Of a stretch of DNA of 64,000 bases, positions 33,955 through 42,974 are shown in pieces. Position 1 is the stretch's first letter; each line of letters begins with the position of its first letter. The notes beneath the pieces were generated by a model. The model worked only from the letters and a program-made list of their open reading frames with translations. It searched no databases and was not told where the DNA came from. The position numbers were made by a program, and so were the translations under genes. The stretch is from Rhizobium esperanzae (GTDB taxonomy: Bacteria > Pseudomonadota > Alphaproteobacteria > Rhizobiales > Rhizobiaceae). The DNA lies in NCBI RefSeq assembly GCF_014197615.1, contig NZ_JACIFY010000015.1, positions 62,001-126,000 on the forward strand. Direction: 5' to 3'.

Positions 33955-36153
33955 GTGCAGGATCCGGACAACCAAAAAAACGGGCCAAAAAACGAGCCAG
34001 AAAACGGACCGGAAAAAGCGGTGAGCGACGCGGCCGGCAAACGGCCGGCGAAGAACCGTCACATTCTCCTGCGCATCGATTCCTGGATCGATTCGACCGT
34101 CTGGAACGCGGGCTTTCGCGCCGCCGAGATCTGGGAAGACATCACCATCTTCTTCCGCCGCTTCCGGGTGCGCGGCTGGAAGCGGATGGTCTTCGAACTC
34201 GCCGGCGAAGGGCTGACGCTCGGGGCGGCCGGCTCGGTGCTGATGCTGCTGCTTGCCCAGCCGGCCTTCGAGGCGACCAAGGAGGACTGGCGCAACCGCG
34301 GCGATTTCGCCGTCACCTTCACCGACCGCTACGGCAACGTCATCGGCCATCGCGGCGTCATCCACCAGAATTCCGTGCCGATCGATGAACTGCCGGATTC
34401 CCTGATCAAGTCGGTGCTGGCCACCGAAGACCGGCGTTTCTTCGACCATTTCGGCATCGACGCCATCGGCCTCTTCCGCGCCATGGTCACCAACGCCCAG
34501 GCGGGCGAAGTCGTGCAGGGCGGCTCGACGCTGACCCAGCAGCTGGCCAAGAACCTGTTCCTGTCCAACGAGCGCTCGATCGACCGTAAAGTGACCGAGG
34601 CCTTCCTGGCGCTTTGGCTCGAGGCCAACCTTTCCAAGAAGGAAATCCTCTCCACCTATCTCGACCGCGCCTATATGGGCGGCGGCACTTTTGGCGCGGC
34701 GGCGGCGGCGCAATTCTATTTCGGCAAGAACATCACCGATGTGAATCTTGCCGAATCCGCCATGCTGGCCGGCCTGTTCAAGGCGCCGGCGAAATATGCG
34801 CCGCACGTCAACCTGCCGGCGGCGCGTGCGCGCGCCAACGAAGTGCTGACCAATCTCGTGCAGAGCGGGCTGATGACCGAGGGCCAGGTGATCGCCGCCC
34901 GGCGCAACCCGGCGACCGTCGTCGACCGCAACGAGGTGGAATCGCCGGATTTCTTCCTCGACTGGGCCTTCGACGAGGTGCAGCGGCTTTCGCCGCGTTT
35001 CCACCAGCATTCGCTGATCGTGCGCACGACGATCGACATGGGCATCCAGCAGGCGGCCGAGGATTCGGTTGAAACGTCGCTGCGCGAATATGGCGAAGCC
35101 TATCATGCCAAGCAGGGCGCCATGGTGATGATCGAGAATGGCGGCGCCGTGCGGGCCATGGTCGGCGGGCGGGATTACGGCGAGAGCCAGTTCAACCGCG
35201 CCACCAAGGCGCTGCGCCAGCCGGGCTCCTCCTTCAAGGTCTACACCTATTCGGTGGCGATGGAGAGCGGGATGACGCCGCAGACGACGATCGTCGACGC
35301 GCCGATCTCCTGGGGCAACTGGAGCCCGCATAATTATGCGAACCGCTATGCCGGCCGCATCACGCTGGAGACCGCGATCGCCCAGTCGATCAATACCGTG
35401 CCGGTGCGGCTCGCCAAGGAAAAACTCGGCATCCAGCCGATCCGGGCGATGGCGAAGAACCTCGGCGTCGAAACGCCGATCCGCGACGACGTCACCATCC
35501 CGATCGGTACATCCGAAGTCACGGTGCTCGACCAGGCGACCGCCTATGCCACTTTCCCGGCCGGCGGCTACCAGTCGCGCCGCCACGGCATCACTCAGAT
35601 CCTCGATTACGACGGCGACGTGCTCTACGATTTCGACCGCGACGAGCCGGCCGCCAAACGTGTGCTGTCCGAACAGGCCGACGCCTATATGAATCAGATG
35701 CTGTCGCGCGTTCCCTATGTCGGCACGGCGCGCAAGGCTGCCCTCGACAACGGCATCGTGACCGCCGGCAAGACCGGCACGACCCAGGCCTATCGCGACG
35801 CCTGGTTCGTCGGCTTCACCGGCAACTACACCTGCGCCGTCTGGTTCGGCAATGACGACTATACCTCGACCAACGAGATGACCGGCGGCTCGCTGCCGGC
35901 AATGACCTTCAAGCGCGCCATGGACTACGCCCATCAGGGCGTGACGCTGCGCGCCATCCCCGGCATCCAGAACCCCCTGCCCTCGGAAAAGGATCTCGCC
36001 AAAACCGCCGCCGCCAAGCCGCAGGACGGATTGCCGCAGCTCATCCGGCCACGCATGCTCTCGGTGCAATCGACCGACATCCTCAAGAAGCTCGGTGAGA
36101 AGCTGAAGAATGCCCCGCCGCTGGCGCCGGCGAAGGTGGCGAGCGCGGAATAG
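33955..36153 (+). CDS. Class A penicillin-binding protein (PBP1A-type)
   Basis: A 732-residue bifunctional peptidoglycan synthase. A basic cytoplasmic tail and one membrane helix (about 86-105) precede a GT51 glycosyltransferase domain with catalytic Glu158 in TEDRRFFDHFG, plus QGGSTLTQQLAKN and RKVTEAFLALWLE. The transpeptidase domain has Ser425-x2-Lys428 (QPGSSFK), Ser478-Ile-Asn480 and Lys606-Thr-Gly-Thr. All catalytic motifs are intact. The GTG start at 33955 has AGGA very close; a later start cannot be excluded. The Asn/Lys-rich first 30 residues are probably disordered. Confidence 0.95.
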   Translation: MQDPDNQKNGPKNEPENGPEKAVSDAAGKRPAKNRHILLRIDSWIDSTVWNAGFRAAEIWEDITIFFRRFRVRGWKRMVFELAGEGLTLGAAGSVLMLLLAQPAFEATKEDWRNRGDFAVTFTDRYGNVIGHRGVIHQNSVPIDELPDSLIKSVLATEDRRFFDHFGIDAIGLFRAMVTNAQAGEVVQGGSTLTQQLAKNLFLSNERSIDRKVTEAFLALWLEANLSKKEILSTYLDRAYMGGGTFGAAAAAQFYFGKNITDVNLAESAMLAGLFKAPAKYAPHVNLPAARARANEVLTNLVQSGLMTEGQVIAARRNPATVVDRNEVESPDFFLDWAFDEVQRLSPRFHQHSLIVRTTIDMGIQQAAEDSVETSLREYGEAYHAKQGAMVMIENGGAVRAMVGGRDYGESQFNRATKALRQPGSSFKVYTYSVAMESGMTPQTTIVDAPISWGNWSPHNYANRYAGRITLETAIAQSINTVPVRLAKEKLGIQPIRAMAKNLGVETPIRDDVTIPIGTSEVTVLDQATAYATFPAGGYQSRRHGITQILDYDGDVLYDFDRDEPAAKRVLSEQADAYMNQMLSRVPYVGTARKAALDNGIVTAGKTGTTQAYRDAWFVGFTGNYTCAVWFGNDDYTSTNEMTGGSLPAMTFKRAMDYAHQGVTLRAIPGIQNPLPSEKDLAKTAAAKPQDGLPQLIRPRMLSVQSTDILKKLGEKLKNAPPLAPAKVASAE

Positions 36154-36178
36154 GCGGTCCCAATATTTCCGGTAGATG

Positions 36179-36197
36179 CCCCTCATCCGCCTGCCGG
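36179..36197. repeat. 19-base fragment of an intergenic repeat
   Basis: CCCCTCATCCGCCTGCCGG here is identical to the left end of the palindromic element at 52501, but the rest is missing. It looks like a truncated or decayed copy in the 156-bp gap downstream of the PBP gene. Confidence 0.45.
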
Positions 36198-36309
36198 TGG
36201 CACCAACCTGACATCCGTGTTGCCCAGGGCATAATGTCATGGCGCGGCATTCCACCCTGCCAGAATCAGTGGTAACCCTTTCATCTGATATGGTTTCCAA
36301 GGTCATGAC

Positions 36310-36897
36310 GTGTTTCGCTTTCCCCTTTTCATCCTGATCACGCTGATCGTCGCCTTCGGCGGCGGCATCATGATTTCGCTGTATGCGCTGGATGCGACGC
36401 AGGGGTTCGGGGCGATCAAGCTCGGCGCCTGGGAGGCTTTTCCAGCGCTGCAGACGGTCGACGCCGACCCTTACGCCAAGTCGCACCGGGCGCGCGCCGG
36501 CAAGCTGCTTTATGGCAGCGCCGAGGGCCTGACCTTTACGGCGAGCGTCGACGACGATGGGGCGCGGCTGAATGCCGGCTGCCGCTACCGCATCAGCGGG
36601 CAGACGCCGCCTGCCCGGCTGTGGACCCTCTTTACCGCCGACAATGGCGGTAATCCGGCGGCGGTGAAGAGCGGGCTTCCCTCGGCGCTGAATTCCTGGA
36701 CGGTGCTGCGCCAGCCCGACAGCAGCTTCTCGATCGACATCTCCGCCGCCGCGCAGCCGGGCAACTGGCTGGCCTTGCCGCAGGCCGGCACCTTCCGGCT
36801 GGTGCTGACCCTGTTCGACACACCGACGGCCGGCAGCTCCGGGGTGATCGACCTCGCCATGCCGAAGCTGACCAAGACCGGATGCGGCAATGCTTAG
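36310..36897 (+). CDS. DUF1214 membrane-anchored protein
   Basis: A 195-residue protein with an N-terminal membrane helix (about 4-26, LFILITLIVAFGGGIMISLYAL) and a DUF1214 domain marked by GAIKLGAWEAFPALQT, DPYAKSHRARAGKLLYGSAEGLTF and the C-terminal YRISGQTP. Function unknown. It starts at GTG 36310. The last codons overlap the DUF1254 gene by eight bases, so the two are coupled and probably act together in the periplasm. Confidence 0.82.
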   Translation: MFRFPLFILITLIVAFGGGIMISLYALDATQGFGAIKLGAWEAFPALQTVDADPYAKSHRARAGKLLYGSAEGLTFTASVDDDGARLNAGCRYRISGQTPPARLWTLFTADNGGNPAAVKSGLPSALNSWTVLRQPDSSFSIDISAAAQPGNWLALPQAGTFRLVLTLFDTPTAGSSGVIDLAMPKLTKTGCGNA

Positions 36898-37438
36898 GAT
36901 CTTCTTCGCCATCCTGACCGGGCTTTTCGGCGCAGCGCTGCTCCACCTCGTCATCATCCTGTCGCTGCCGCATTTCACCGGCAGGGATGCGGCGACCCGT
37001 GTGGAGGCGGAGGGCGACCTCAACAATTTCTATCTGCTCGGCGACCAGTATGACGAGGCCGGTCTTGCCAACGGCGACCCCTTCCTGCGCACTGCCGTCT
37101 GCTCCTTCGACGTCGAGGATGCGCCGGTGCATTTCACCGCCAAGGGCAACGTGCCCTTCTGGTCGATCGCGATTTACGACAGCGCCTCCAACGAGGTCTT
37201 CAGCATGAACGACAGGACGTCGGTCGGCGGCGCGCTCGACGTGCTGGCCGGAGGTCCGATCCAGCTGACCGACCTGCGCAAGAACCTGCCGCAGGAATTG
37301 CAGCAGGCGATCCTGGTGGAAATGGCCCGGCCGGACGGTTATGCCGTGCTGCGAACGCTGGCGCCACAGTCAAGCTTCGACGAGGCGGCGCGGAACTTCC
37401 TGACGGGAGCCGGCTGCGAGCAATTCATCGCCCGCTGA
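36890..37438 (+). CDS. DUF1254 membrane-anchored protein
   Basis: A 182-residue partner of the preceding DUF1214 protein. It has an N-terminal membrane helix (about 4-25), then FLRTAVCSFDVEDAPVHFTAKGNVPFWSIAIYDSASNEVFSMNDR, typical of DUF1254. In many bacteria DUF1254 and DUF1214 are one polypeptide; here they are split and each has its own anchor. Function unknown. Confidence 0.82.
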   Translation: MLRIFFAILTGLFGAALLHLVIILSLPHFTGRDAATRVEAEGDLNNFYLLGDQYDEAGLANGDPFLRTAVCSFDVEDAPVHFTAKGNVPFWSIAIYDSASNEVFSMNDRTSVGGALDVLAGGPIQLTDLRKNLPQELQQAILVEMARPDGYAVLRTLAPQSSFDEAARNFLTGAGCEQFIAR

Positions 37439-37452
37439 GGTTGCGCCCGCGA

Positions 37453-37620
37453 TTACTTCTTGTTGACGCGCGGCGCGGACGCCCGACGCCGTTTCGGGCT
37501 CTCGACCAAGCGCTCGTAGCGGACGCCGGTGAACCACAGGATCTTGGCTTCGCGGGGCTCCTTGTCCGGGCGACGCGGCGCCCGCGGCAGCCGATCCGCC
37601 AATGCGACTACTATTGCCAT
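37453..37620 (-). CDS. 55-residue basic small protein
   Basis: MAIVVALADRLPRAPRRPDK, then EPREAKILWFTGVRYERLVE and a basic tail ending PRVNKK. GGAG lies six bases before the ATG at 37620. The KILWFTGVRYER block gives it a recognisable core, which I believe recurs in rhizobial small proteins, but no function is known. It converges with the DUF1254 gene. Confidence 0.6.
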   Translation of the reverse strand: MAIVVALADRLPRAPRRPDKEPREAKILWFTGVRYERLVESPKRRRASAPRVNKK

Positions 37621-38180
37621 GCTCGTCTCCATGCACTGCCCGAGACGGATGAACTTGCGATGGATTTCACCCTGCCCGCCAATGTGCGGGCCGGCGCGTC
37701 CTGCAGTGCCGGGATTGCCGGACCGAGGGCATTCGCGCCTTTCCCACGGCACCAGATTGAAATACCGTGATCAGGAGTTTCAACGATCCAGTTACTCAAA
37801 TCGCGTCGTTCCTATCCGAATTGAGACAGATGACAGTTAACAGTTTACTAATGTTCGGCAGATGCCAAATACAGTTCACGTCACTTCCCCAGTAACGCGC
37901 GAAGAGTTGATTTGGTTTCATCCCGCCCCCGCAAAGCGCTAGACGCGGGCCAGCGCATAAAATTATAGATAAATCATATAGTTGCGGGAGACCCGAGCGA
38001 ATTAGCTGCAGCGAAATGGCTGGTGTTGCAGAAATACTTCATGAAAATATTTAATTGCGACCAACTCGAATGCGCGTATGGTTGCTCTCATCGATCGCCG
38101 TTTCCGGGCGCCGATCGACAGCGGATTTTCCACCGATTGCGGATTTTCCACGCTCTTGCCGGAATGCGGAGGACACGGCT
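37621..38180. other. 560-bp region without a convincing gene
   Basis: Base composition falls clearly below the neighbours around 37940-38080 (runs of A and T). Reading frames here lack ribosome sites and family features. Promoters for the small gene at 38181 should lie in it. A short direct repeat, GCGGATTTTCCAC and GCGGATTTTCCACG, occurs at about 38121-38155. Confidence 0.4.
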
Positions 38181-38387
38181 GTGTCTTTGCTGGTGAATTC
38201 ATCTTTTTCGCCCGAGGATCTCGACGTGCTGCGCAGTGCGCTCGATGCCTGGTGCGCGGAACAGCACGTCGACATCAAGAGCGCCGAGGCCCAGTTTGCG
38301 GTATCCGCAGCACTCGATCTTTACCAGGCCGGTCACGACAGCCGCGAAACGCTGCTGCACGCCTTGCACGATCGCAAGGCCGCCTGA
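38181..38387 (+). CDS. Small helical protein, paralogue of the one at 27684
   Basis: A 68-residue protein starting at GTG 38181 with GGAGG eight bases upstream: SLLVNSSFSPEDLDVLRSAL, then DAWCAEQHVDIKSAEAQFAV and SAALDLYQAGHDSRETLLHA. It aligns by eye with residues 10-70 of the protein at 27684. Function unknown. Weakly conserved but coding-like codon use. Confidence 0.65.
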   Translation: MSLLVNSSFSPEDLDVLRSALDAWCAEQHVDIKSAEAQFAVSAALDLYQAGHDSRETLLHALHDRKAA

Positions 38388-38700
38388 GCTTTTCCACCGT
38401 CACATCAGCGATAAGCAATCGCAGCAGCGCCGCGCTCCAACAGGCAATTTTATATTGCCGCTTATCAACTCGCGACACGCTCCGCGTGTATATTTCTGGT
38501 GCATTTTAATAAAATCTTCAGTATGCATTAACCCTACCGGTGTAGGATTTGTTCATAACCGACGTGGTCCGGCATGCGTCCCGCCAACGCATATCGGCCC
38601 GTGGTTCCCCTTGGTGCGGCGTTTTCGGGGTGTTCGTGTGCGTGACCGGTTTCGAGACCTAGAAGGCCCCTTGGCCGTCAGGAAAAAGGACGTGGTATTG
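38388..38700. other. 313-bp intergenic region upstream of the DUF2336 gene
   Basis: It contains an AT-rich stretch near 38500-38530 suited to a promoter and a small palindrome CCTACCGGTGTAGG at 38533-38546. No gene or RNA family recognised. Confidence 0.4.
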
Positions 38701-39687
38701 ATGGCGACCGTCAGCAGTTTCGAGAACCTGTCTCATCCGACACGGTCCGAACTGCGCCAATTCGCCGAGCTTTTCATGCCGCTGTTCCAGGCCTCCTCCG
38801 ACGAGGCCAAGCGCCAGGCGGTCGCAGCACTCTCCCAATGCGAGAACATGCCGGCGGCGGTGGCGCTGTTCATCGGCAACCAGCCGATCGAGATTGCCGC
38901 CCCTTTTCTTGCCGCCTCCAAGGCAATTGCCGACGATACGCTGATTACCATCGCGCGCATGCAGGGTGCAGCGCATGTCAAGGCGATCGTCAGCCGCGAT
39001 TCGCTTTCACCGAAGGTCATCGATGCGCTGGTGTCGCTGCGCCAGACCCAGCCGCGGCCGGCGGCCGCCTCGGCGCCGATTACAGAATCGCAGACGGTGC
39101 CGCTTGCACCGGCGCCGGCCGAGACCAACGAGGCAGATGCGCTGGAAGAACAGCGGATTGCCAATGAAGAGGCGTTGCGCGAACGCATCCTCGGCCTGGC
39201 CGGCCATCTCGGCCATAATGAGGAGGACAGGCTCGGCCTGCGCACGCTCACCGACATCCAGGAGGCTTTGCTGGTGCGCTTCGCCCGCTCGCGTGAGGCG
39301 ATGCATTTTTCGACCGCGCTTGCCGATGCGCTGTCGGCCAGCCGCTGGCTTGCCGAGCGCATCATGCTCGATCTTTCCGGCCAGCAGCTCGCCACCACGC
39401 TGACGAGCCTCGGCATGGGCTTTCTCGACGCCGTCTTCGTGCTGGAGAAATTCTATCCGCATCTGGCCGAACAGCAGCACAACGTCACACGCGGCTGGAT
39501 GGTGCTCGATGCGCTCGACCCGGAAGAATGCCACGAACGTGTGGACGCCTGGCGACGCGCCGATCGCTACACCTACAAGCCCGATGTGGCTGATGTGCCG
39601 GCCGCCCAGGAAACGCCAAACCACCGTTTCATCCATCAGGCGTCGGCGCCACGCGACCTGCGCGTCCTCGGACGGCGGTCTCGCTAA
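38701..39687 (+). CDS. DUF2336 protein
   Basis: A 328-residue, largely helical cytoplasmic protein of the DUF2336 family, found in Alphaproteobacteria. Visible blocks are FENLSHPTRSELRQFAELFMPLFQASSDEAKRQAVAALSQ (HEAT-like helices), IARMQGAAHVKAIVSRDSLS and a linker rich in Ala/Pro (about 115-140). The C-terminal half has ERIMLDLSGQQLATTLTSLGM. Function unknown. AAGGA lies ten bases before ATG 38701; TTG 38698 is a close alternative. Confidence 0.85.
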   Translation: MATVSSFENLSHPTRSELRQFAELFMPLFQASSDEAKRQAVAALSQCENMPAAVALFIGNQPIEIAAPFLAASKAIADDTLITIARMQGAAHVKAIVSRDSLSPKVIDALVSLRQTQPRPAAASAPITESQTVPLAPAPAETNEADALEEQRIANEEALRERILGLAGHLGHNEEDRLGLRTLTDIQEALLVRFARSREAMHFSTALADALSASRWLAERIMLDLSGQQLATTLTSLGMGFLDAVFVLEKFYPHLAEQQHNVTRGWMVLDALDPEECHERVDAWRRADRYTYKPDVADVPAAQETPNHRFIHQASAPRDLRVLGRRSR

Positions 39688-40032
39688 TTAGCCGTCCCGC
39701 GCAAGCGGGATGATGTCGCCCAGTTCTTCCGCCTCCAGCTCGACGATCCACAGATCCGGGTCGAAGCGGCGTTCACGCTCCAGCATGGCACGCACGGCTT
39801 CCGGATCGCTGCGCAACAGGCGAATTTCGAACAGGCGATCGCCGGTCTCACCCTCGCCGAAGGCGGTCTGCGGCGCCGGCGCATAGAGCGTTTCCGAGCC
39901 GTCGCGGAAATGCTGGCGGATGAAGATCGCACCCGCCTCCTCGGCCCCCTTCTTCTCGACGGCGGCGAAATCGCCGCTGGCGAAGACGCGGCGCAGCAGG
40001 GCGGAAACGAAGATGTCGGCGCGTAATCTCAT
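39688..40032 (-). CDS. DUF1491 protein
   Basis: A 114-residue protein: MRLRADIFVSALLRRVFASGDFAAVEKKGAEEAGAIFIRQ, then RLFEIRLLRSDPEAVRAMLERERRFDPDLWIVELE, the DUF1491 pattern. Function unknown. The ATG at 40032 fits the family N-terminus; no strong ribosome site. Its stop abuts the DUF2336 stop on the other strand. Confidence 0.88.
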   Translation of the reverse strand: MRLRADIFVSALLRRVFASGDFAAVEKKGAEEAGAIFIRQHFRDGSETLYAPAPQTAFGEGETGDRLFEIRLLRSDPEAVRAMLERERRFDPDLWIVELEAEELGDIIPLARDG

Positions 40033-40095
40033 CGGCGCGGTATAAACCGGCGGACAGCCGGCGGCAATGAGGGGCAACCTTGCCCCGGCAACATC

Positions 40096-41016
40096 CTAAA
40101 TCGCGCCGATTTCCCTGAGTTTCTTCAGCACCGCCTGGTTCGGCTCGCCGTTTTCGGGCAGGTTGTAGTGCTTCTGAAAATGGCGAATGGCCGCGCGGGT
40201 CTGCTCGCCGGCGACGCCGTCGACGCCGACATTGGCATAGGCCATGTTGGAAAGACCCTTCTGGATCTTCAGCACCAGGTCGACATTGGTGATCTCGCTC
40301 GATGGAAGCTGCTTTGCGGCCGGAGGAGCGGTTTTGACGGTCTTTTCGGCGCTGCGGATCGCCGCTGCCACCGGGTCTTCCGCCGCCGCCTTCGAGCTCA
40401 CATCCTCGGGCGGTTTTTCGGCGGGCACGGTCGAAGGGCCCGATGCATCGATCTTCAGCGCCGCCAGCACCTCCGGCGTCGGATCGCCGGTCTGGGCCAT
40501 GCCGACGGTTTCTTCGAAGAAGAGGATGGCCGCACTGGTACGGGGGCCGATGATGCCGTCGGGTATGCCGTTATAGAGGCCGCGGCGCACCAGCTGCTGC
40601 TGGATATCCATGACAAGCTGACTGGGCTGCTGATTGGGCGCGGCAGGCGCCGGCGTTGCATTGGTGGTGGCGGCATCCTCCGGCCGTTCGATCCGGAAGG
40701 TGGTGACGTCGCCCTGCGGCTCCTCGGCCGGGCGGCGGGCGCCGAGCACATTGGAGGACTGCGGATCGCGGGTGCGGAAAATCGGATGCGGATGCAGGCC
40801 CGGCTGGTACCAGAGCGCATTGGCGGCGACGAAGGAGAAGATGACGACGAAGGTGATCGTGCCGCCGGCAACCGACGGATTGCGGCCGATGACACCGCCG
40901 AGCACGGATGCGCCCTGCAGGCTGAGGCCGCCCAGGGCGGCGGCGCCCGAGATCAGAAGGCCCGGCTGCTGCCGGCCCTTTCTTCCCTTAGGCGATTTTC
41001 GCTTGCGCGCGGCCAT
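40096..41016 (-). CDS. Membrane protein with two peptidoglycan-binding domains
   Basis: A 306-residue protein. A basic N-terminus is followed by one membrane helix (about 46-68), then two PG_binding_1 domains: VMDIQQQLVRRGLYNGIPDGIIGPRTSAAILFFEE (about 134-170) and VLKIQKGLSNMAYANVGVDGVAGEQTRAAIRHFQKHY (about 247-285). An Ala/Pro-rich linker separates them. It probably anchors to the cell wall. It overlaps the histidine kinase gene by 29 bp. Confidence 0.88.
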   Translation of the reverse strand: MAARKRKSPKGRKGRQQPGLLISGAAALGGLSLQGASVLGGVIGRNPSVAGGTITFVVIFSFVAANALWYQPGLHPHPIFRTRDPQSSNVLGARRPAEEPQGDVTTFRIERPEDAATTNATPAPAAPNQQPSQLVMDIQQQLVRRGLYNGIPDGIIGPRTSAAILFFEETVGMAQTGDPTPEVLAALKIDASGPSTVPAEKPPEDVSSKAAAEDPVAAAIRSAEKTVKTAPPAAKQLPSSEITNVDLVLKIQKGLSNMAYANVGVDGVAGEQTRAAIRHFQKHYNLPENGEPNQAVLKKLREIGAI

Positions 41017-42568
41017 CGAAACGCCCCTCTTCCAATTCTGTACCTGTGTTGACCGCGCCCTTCAGCCGCGGCGGAAACTCGACAGTCGCGCCATGACCGG
41101 CGTCTTCGGCGCGCTTGGCGCCGGAGCCGTCCATCGCGATCTCGATGGTGATGATCGTGCCTTCGCCCGGCTGGCTGGCCATGGCGAAATGGCCGCCATG
41201 CAGCGCCACCAGCCCCTTGACCAGGGATAGGCCGAGGCCGGTGCCTTCGAAACGGCGGGTGTAATCGTTCTGGATCTGGACGAAGGGCTGGCCGAGCAAG
41301 GCCAGCTTGTCGGCCGCAATACCGATGCCGGTATCGCTGACCGTCAGCTTCAGGATGCCGTCGCGCGCCGCCGCATCGACCGAGACGACGCCGCCGGCCT
41401 CGGTGAACTTGATGGCATTGCCGACGAGATTGATAAGGATCTGCTGGATGGCACGCTGATCGGCGACCACTTCGCCGAGGCCGCGCTGGATACGGCTGGT
41501 CAGCGTCAGACCCTTGGTCTTGGCCTGCAATGCCAGCATCGATTCGCAGGACTTGACCGAGCTCGCTATATCGAAGGCATCGAGCATCAGCTCGTAGCGG
41601 CCGGCTTCGATCTTGCTCATGTCGAGCATGGTGTTGACGACCGACAGCAGATGCGCGCCGGAATCGCGCACCAGGCCGACATATTCGCGCTGGCGGTCGT
41701 TTTCGAATTTGCCGAAATATTCGCCGATCAGGATATCGGAAAAACCGAGAATGGCGTTCAGCGGCGTGCGCAGCTCGTGGCTGACGGCCGCGAGAAAGCG
41801 CGATTTGGCGTCGTTTGCCGATTCGGCATCGGCCGCGCGGTTGTGGGCTTCGTCGCGCAGCTGCTGCTCGACGGAGACATCGCGCAGCTGGGCAATGACG
41901 GCGGCAAGTTCGCCGTCGGCATCGCGCCGGGCGGTCATGTCCATTCTGAGATAGGCGAACTGGCGCTGATCGCGCGAGACCGAGGGCCGGTCGAGGCGCA
42001 GATCGACGCTCGCTGCCTCCTCGCCGCGGCGCAGGCTGTCGAGTGCCTGCAGGAAAAGGATGCGGTCGGAGACATGCACCTGTTCGAGGAAGCCCCTGCC
42101 CTTGGGATCGCGCATCCAGGCGAGGAAATCGCGCCGGTCGCGGCCGCCGACGGTCGCCACACTGCCGTGTGGGTCGAGAAAGAAGACGAGGCCGGGAGTG
42201 GCGGCAAGGAAGAAATCCTCGGCCGACTGCGTGGCGATCCCGGCGGACGAACCCTGACGGGCGAGCGCGATGCTGCCGACGGCGGAAAAGAGAAAGGCGG
42301 CGCAGACCATGGCGACACCGGCCGGCAGGGCGACGGCCGGACTGGTGACCGCCGACAGGCCGACAGGAGCGATAATAAGAGCGGCCGACGAGAACAGCAC
42401 GAGGCGACGCAGAATCGCGAGCTCGCGTTGGCGCACGGCTTCGCCGCCACCCGTCCGGGAGAGCCAGCTTGTCGCCGCCCGGTCTACGAGGGCCGACACC
42501 CAGCCGCCAATGTCACTCAATACACGCACGCAATACCCGCCCAAAAGGCTGTCTATCGATCCGGACAA
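40988..42568 (-). CDS. PAS-containing sensor histidine kinase
   Basis: A 526-residue kinase. Two membrane helices (about 55-72 and 80-103) precede a PAS-like region (about 115-230), then HisKA with His264 (FLAAVSHELRTPLNAILGFSDIL) and an ATPase domain with DTGIGIA and FEGTGLGLSLVKGLVALHGG. The layout resembles the DivJ/PleC-like kinases of Alphaproteobacteria but a direct identity cannot be claimed. The TTG start at 42568 is uncertain; GTG at 42529 with GGCGGG six bases upstream is an alternative. No regulator gene is adjacent. Confidence 0.85.
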   Translation of the reverse strand: MSGSIDSLLGGYCVRVLSDIGGWVSALVDRAATSWLSRTGGGEAVRQRELAILRRLVLFSSAALIIAPVGLSAVTSPAVALPAGVAMVCAAFLFSAVGSIALARQGSSAGIATQSAEDFFLAATPGLVFFLDPHGSVATVGGRDRRDFLAWMRDPKGRGFLEQVHVSDRILFLQALDSLRRGEEAASVDLRLDRPSVSRDQRQFAYLRMDMTARRDADGELAAVIAQLRDVSVEQQLRDEAHNRAADAESANDAKSRFLAAVSHELRTPLNAILGFSDILIGEYFGKFENDRQREYVGLVRDSGAHLLSVVNTMLDMSKIEAGRYELMLDAFDIASSVKSCESMLALQAKTKGLTLTSRIQRGLGEVVADQRAIQQILINLVGNAIKFTEAGGVVSVDAAARDGILKLTVSDTGIGIAADKLALLGQPFVQIQNDYTRRFEGTGLGLSLVKGLVALHGGHFAMASQPGEGTIITIEIAMDGSGAKRAEDAGHGATVEFPPRLKGAVNTGTELEEGRFDGRAQAKIA

Positions 42569-42974
42569 TAGGCCCCGGCGACTTAAAGAAAGGATAAGGC
42601 AAAAGCGCTGTTCACCGCTCGAAACCGCCGGAATTCCCGTTTTGAAGCATCTGGAAGGCTCTTTGCCTTTTGTGGTTAATAGCAGGTAAGCGACGGATTT
42701 TCCTCATATTTCAGCATTGCGTTAACTCCTGTGGCAAGGCGAGCCGGCAAAAGCCCTGCAATTGCAAGCAGGTGCTGCCCTGATGCTTAACGGCGATCGC
42801 TCGCATTCGACTGAAATGTCCCTCAAATGCCGGTCGCTAAAATTTGAACTAAATTTGCCGCAAATGCGCGTGAGTTTCGAAAAGCGGCATTCGCAACTTG
42901 GCGGTAGGGTGAAAACACACCGGACAACCGGCCTGATTCGGCGACAAGAACCGGACGGGAAAACAGGATGGGCA

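Noticed and set aside
33838-37026. Minus-strand open frame of 1062 codons opposite the PBP gene
   Set aside because: It is antisense to an intact class A PBP with all motifs; its translation is His/Arg/Gly-rich, typical of an antisense shadow in high-GC DNA.
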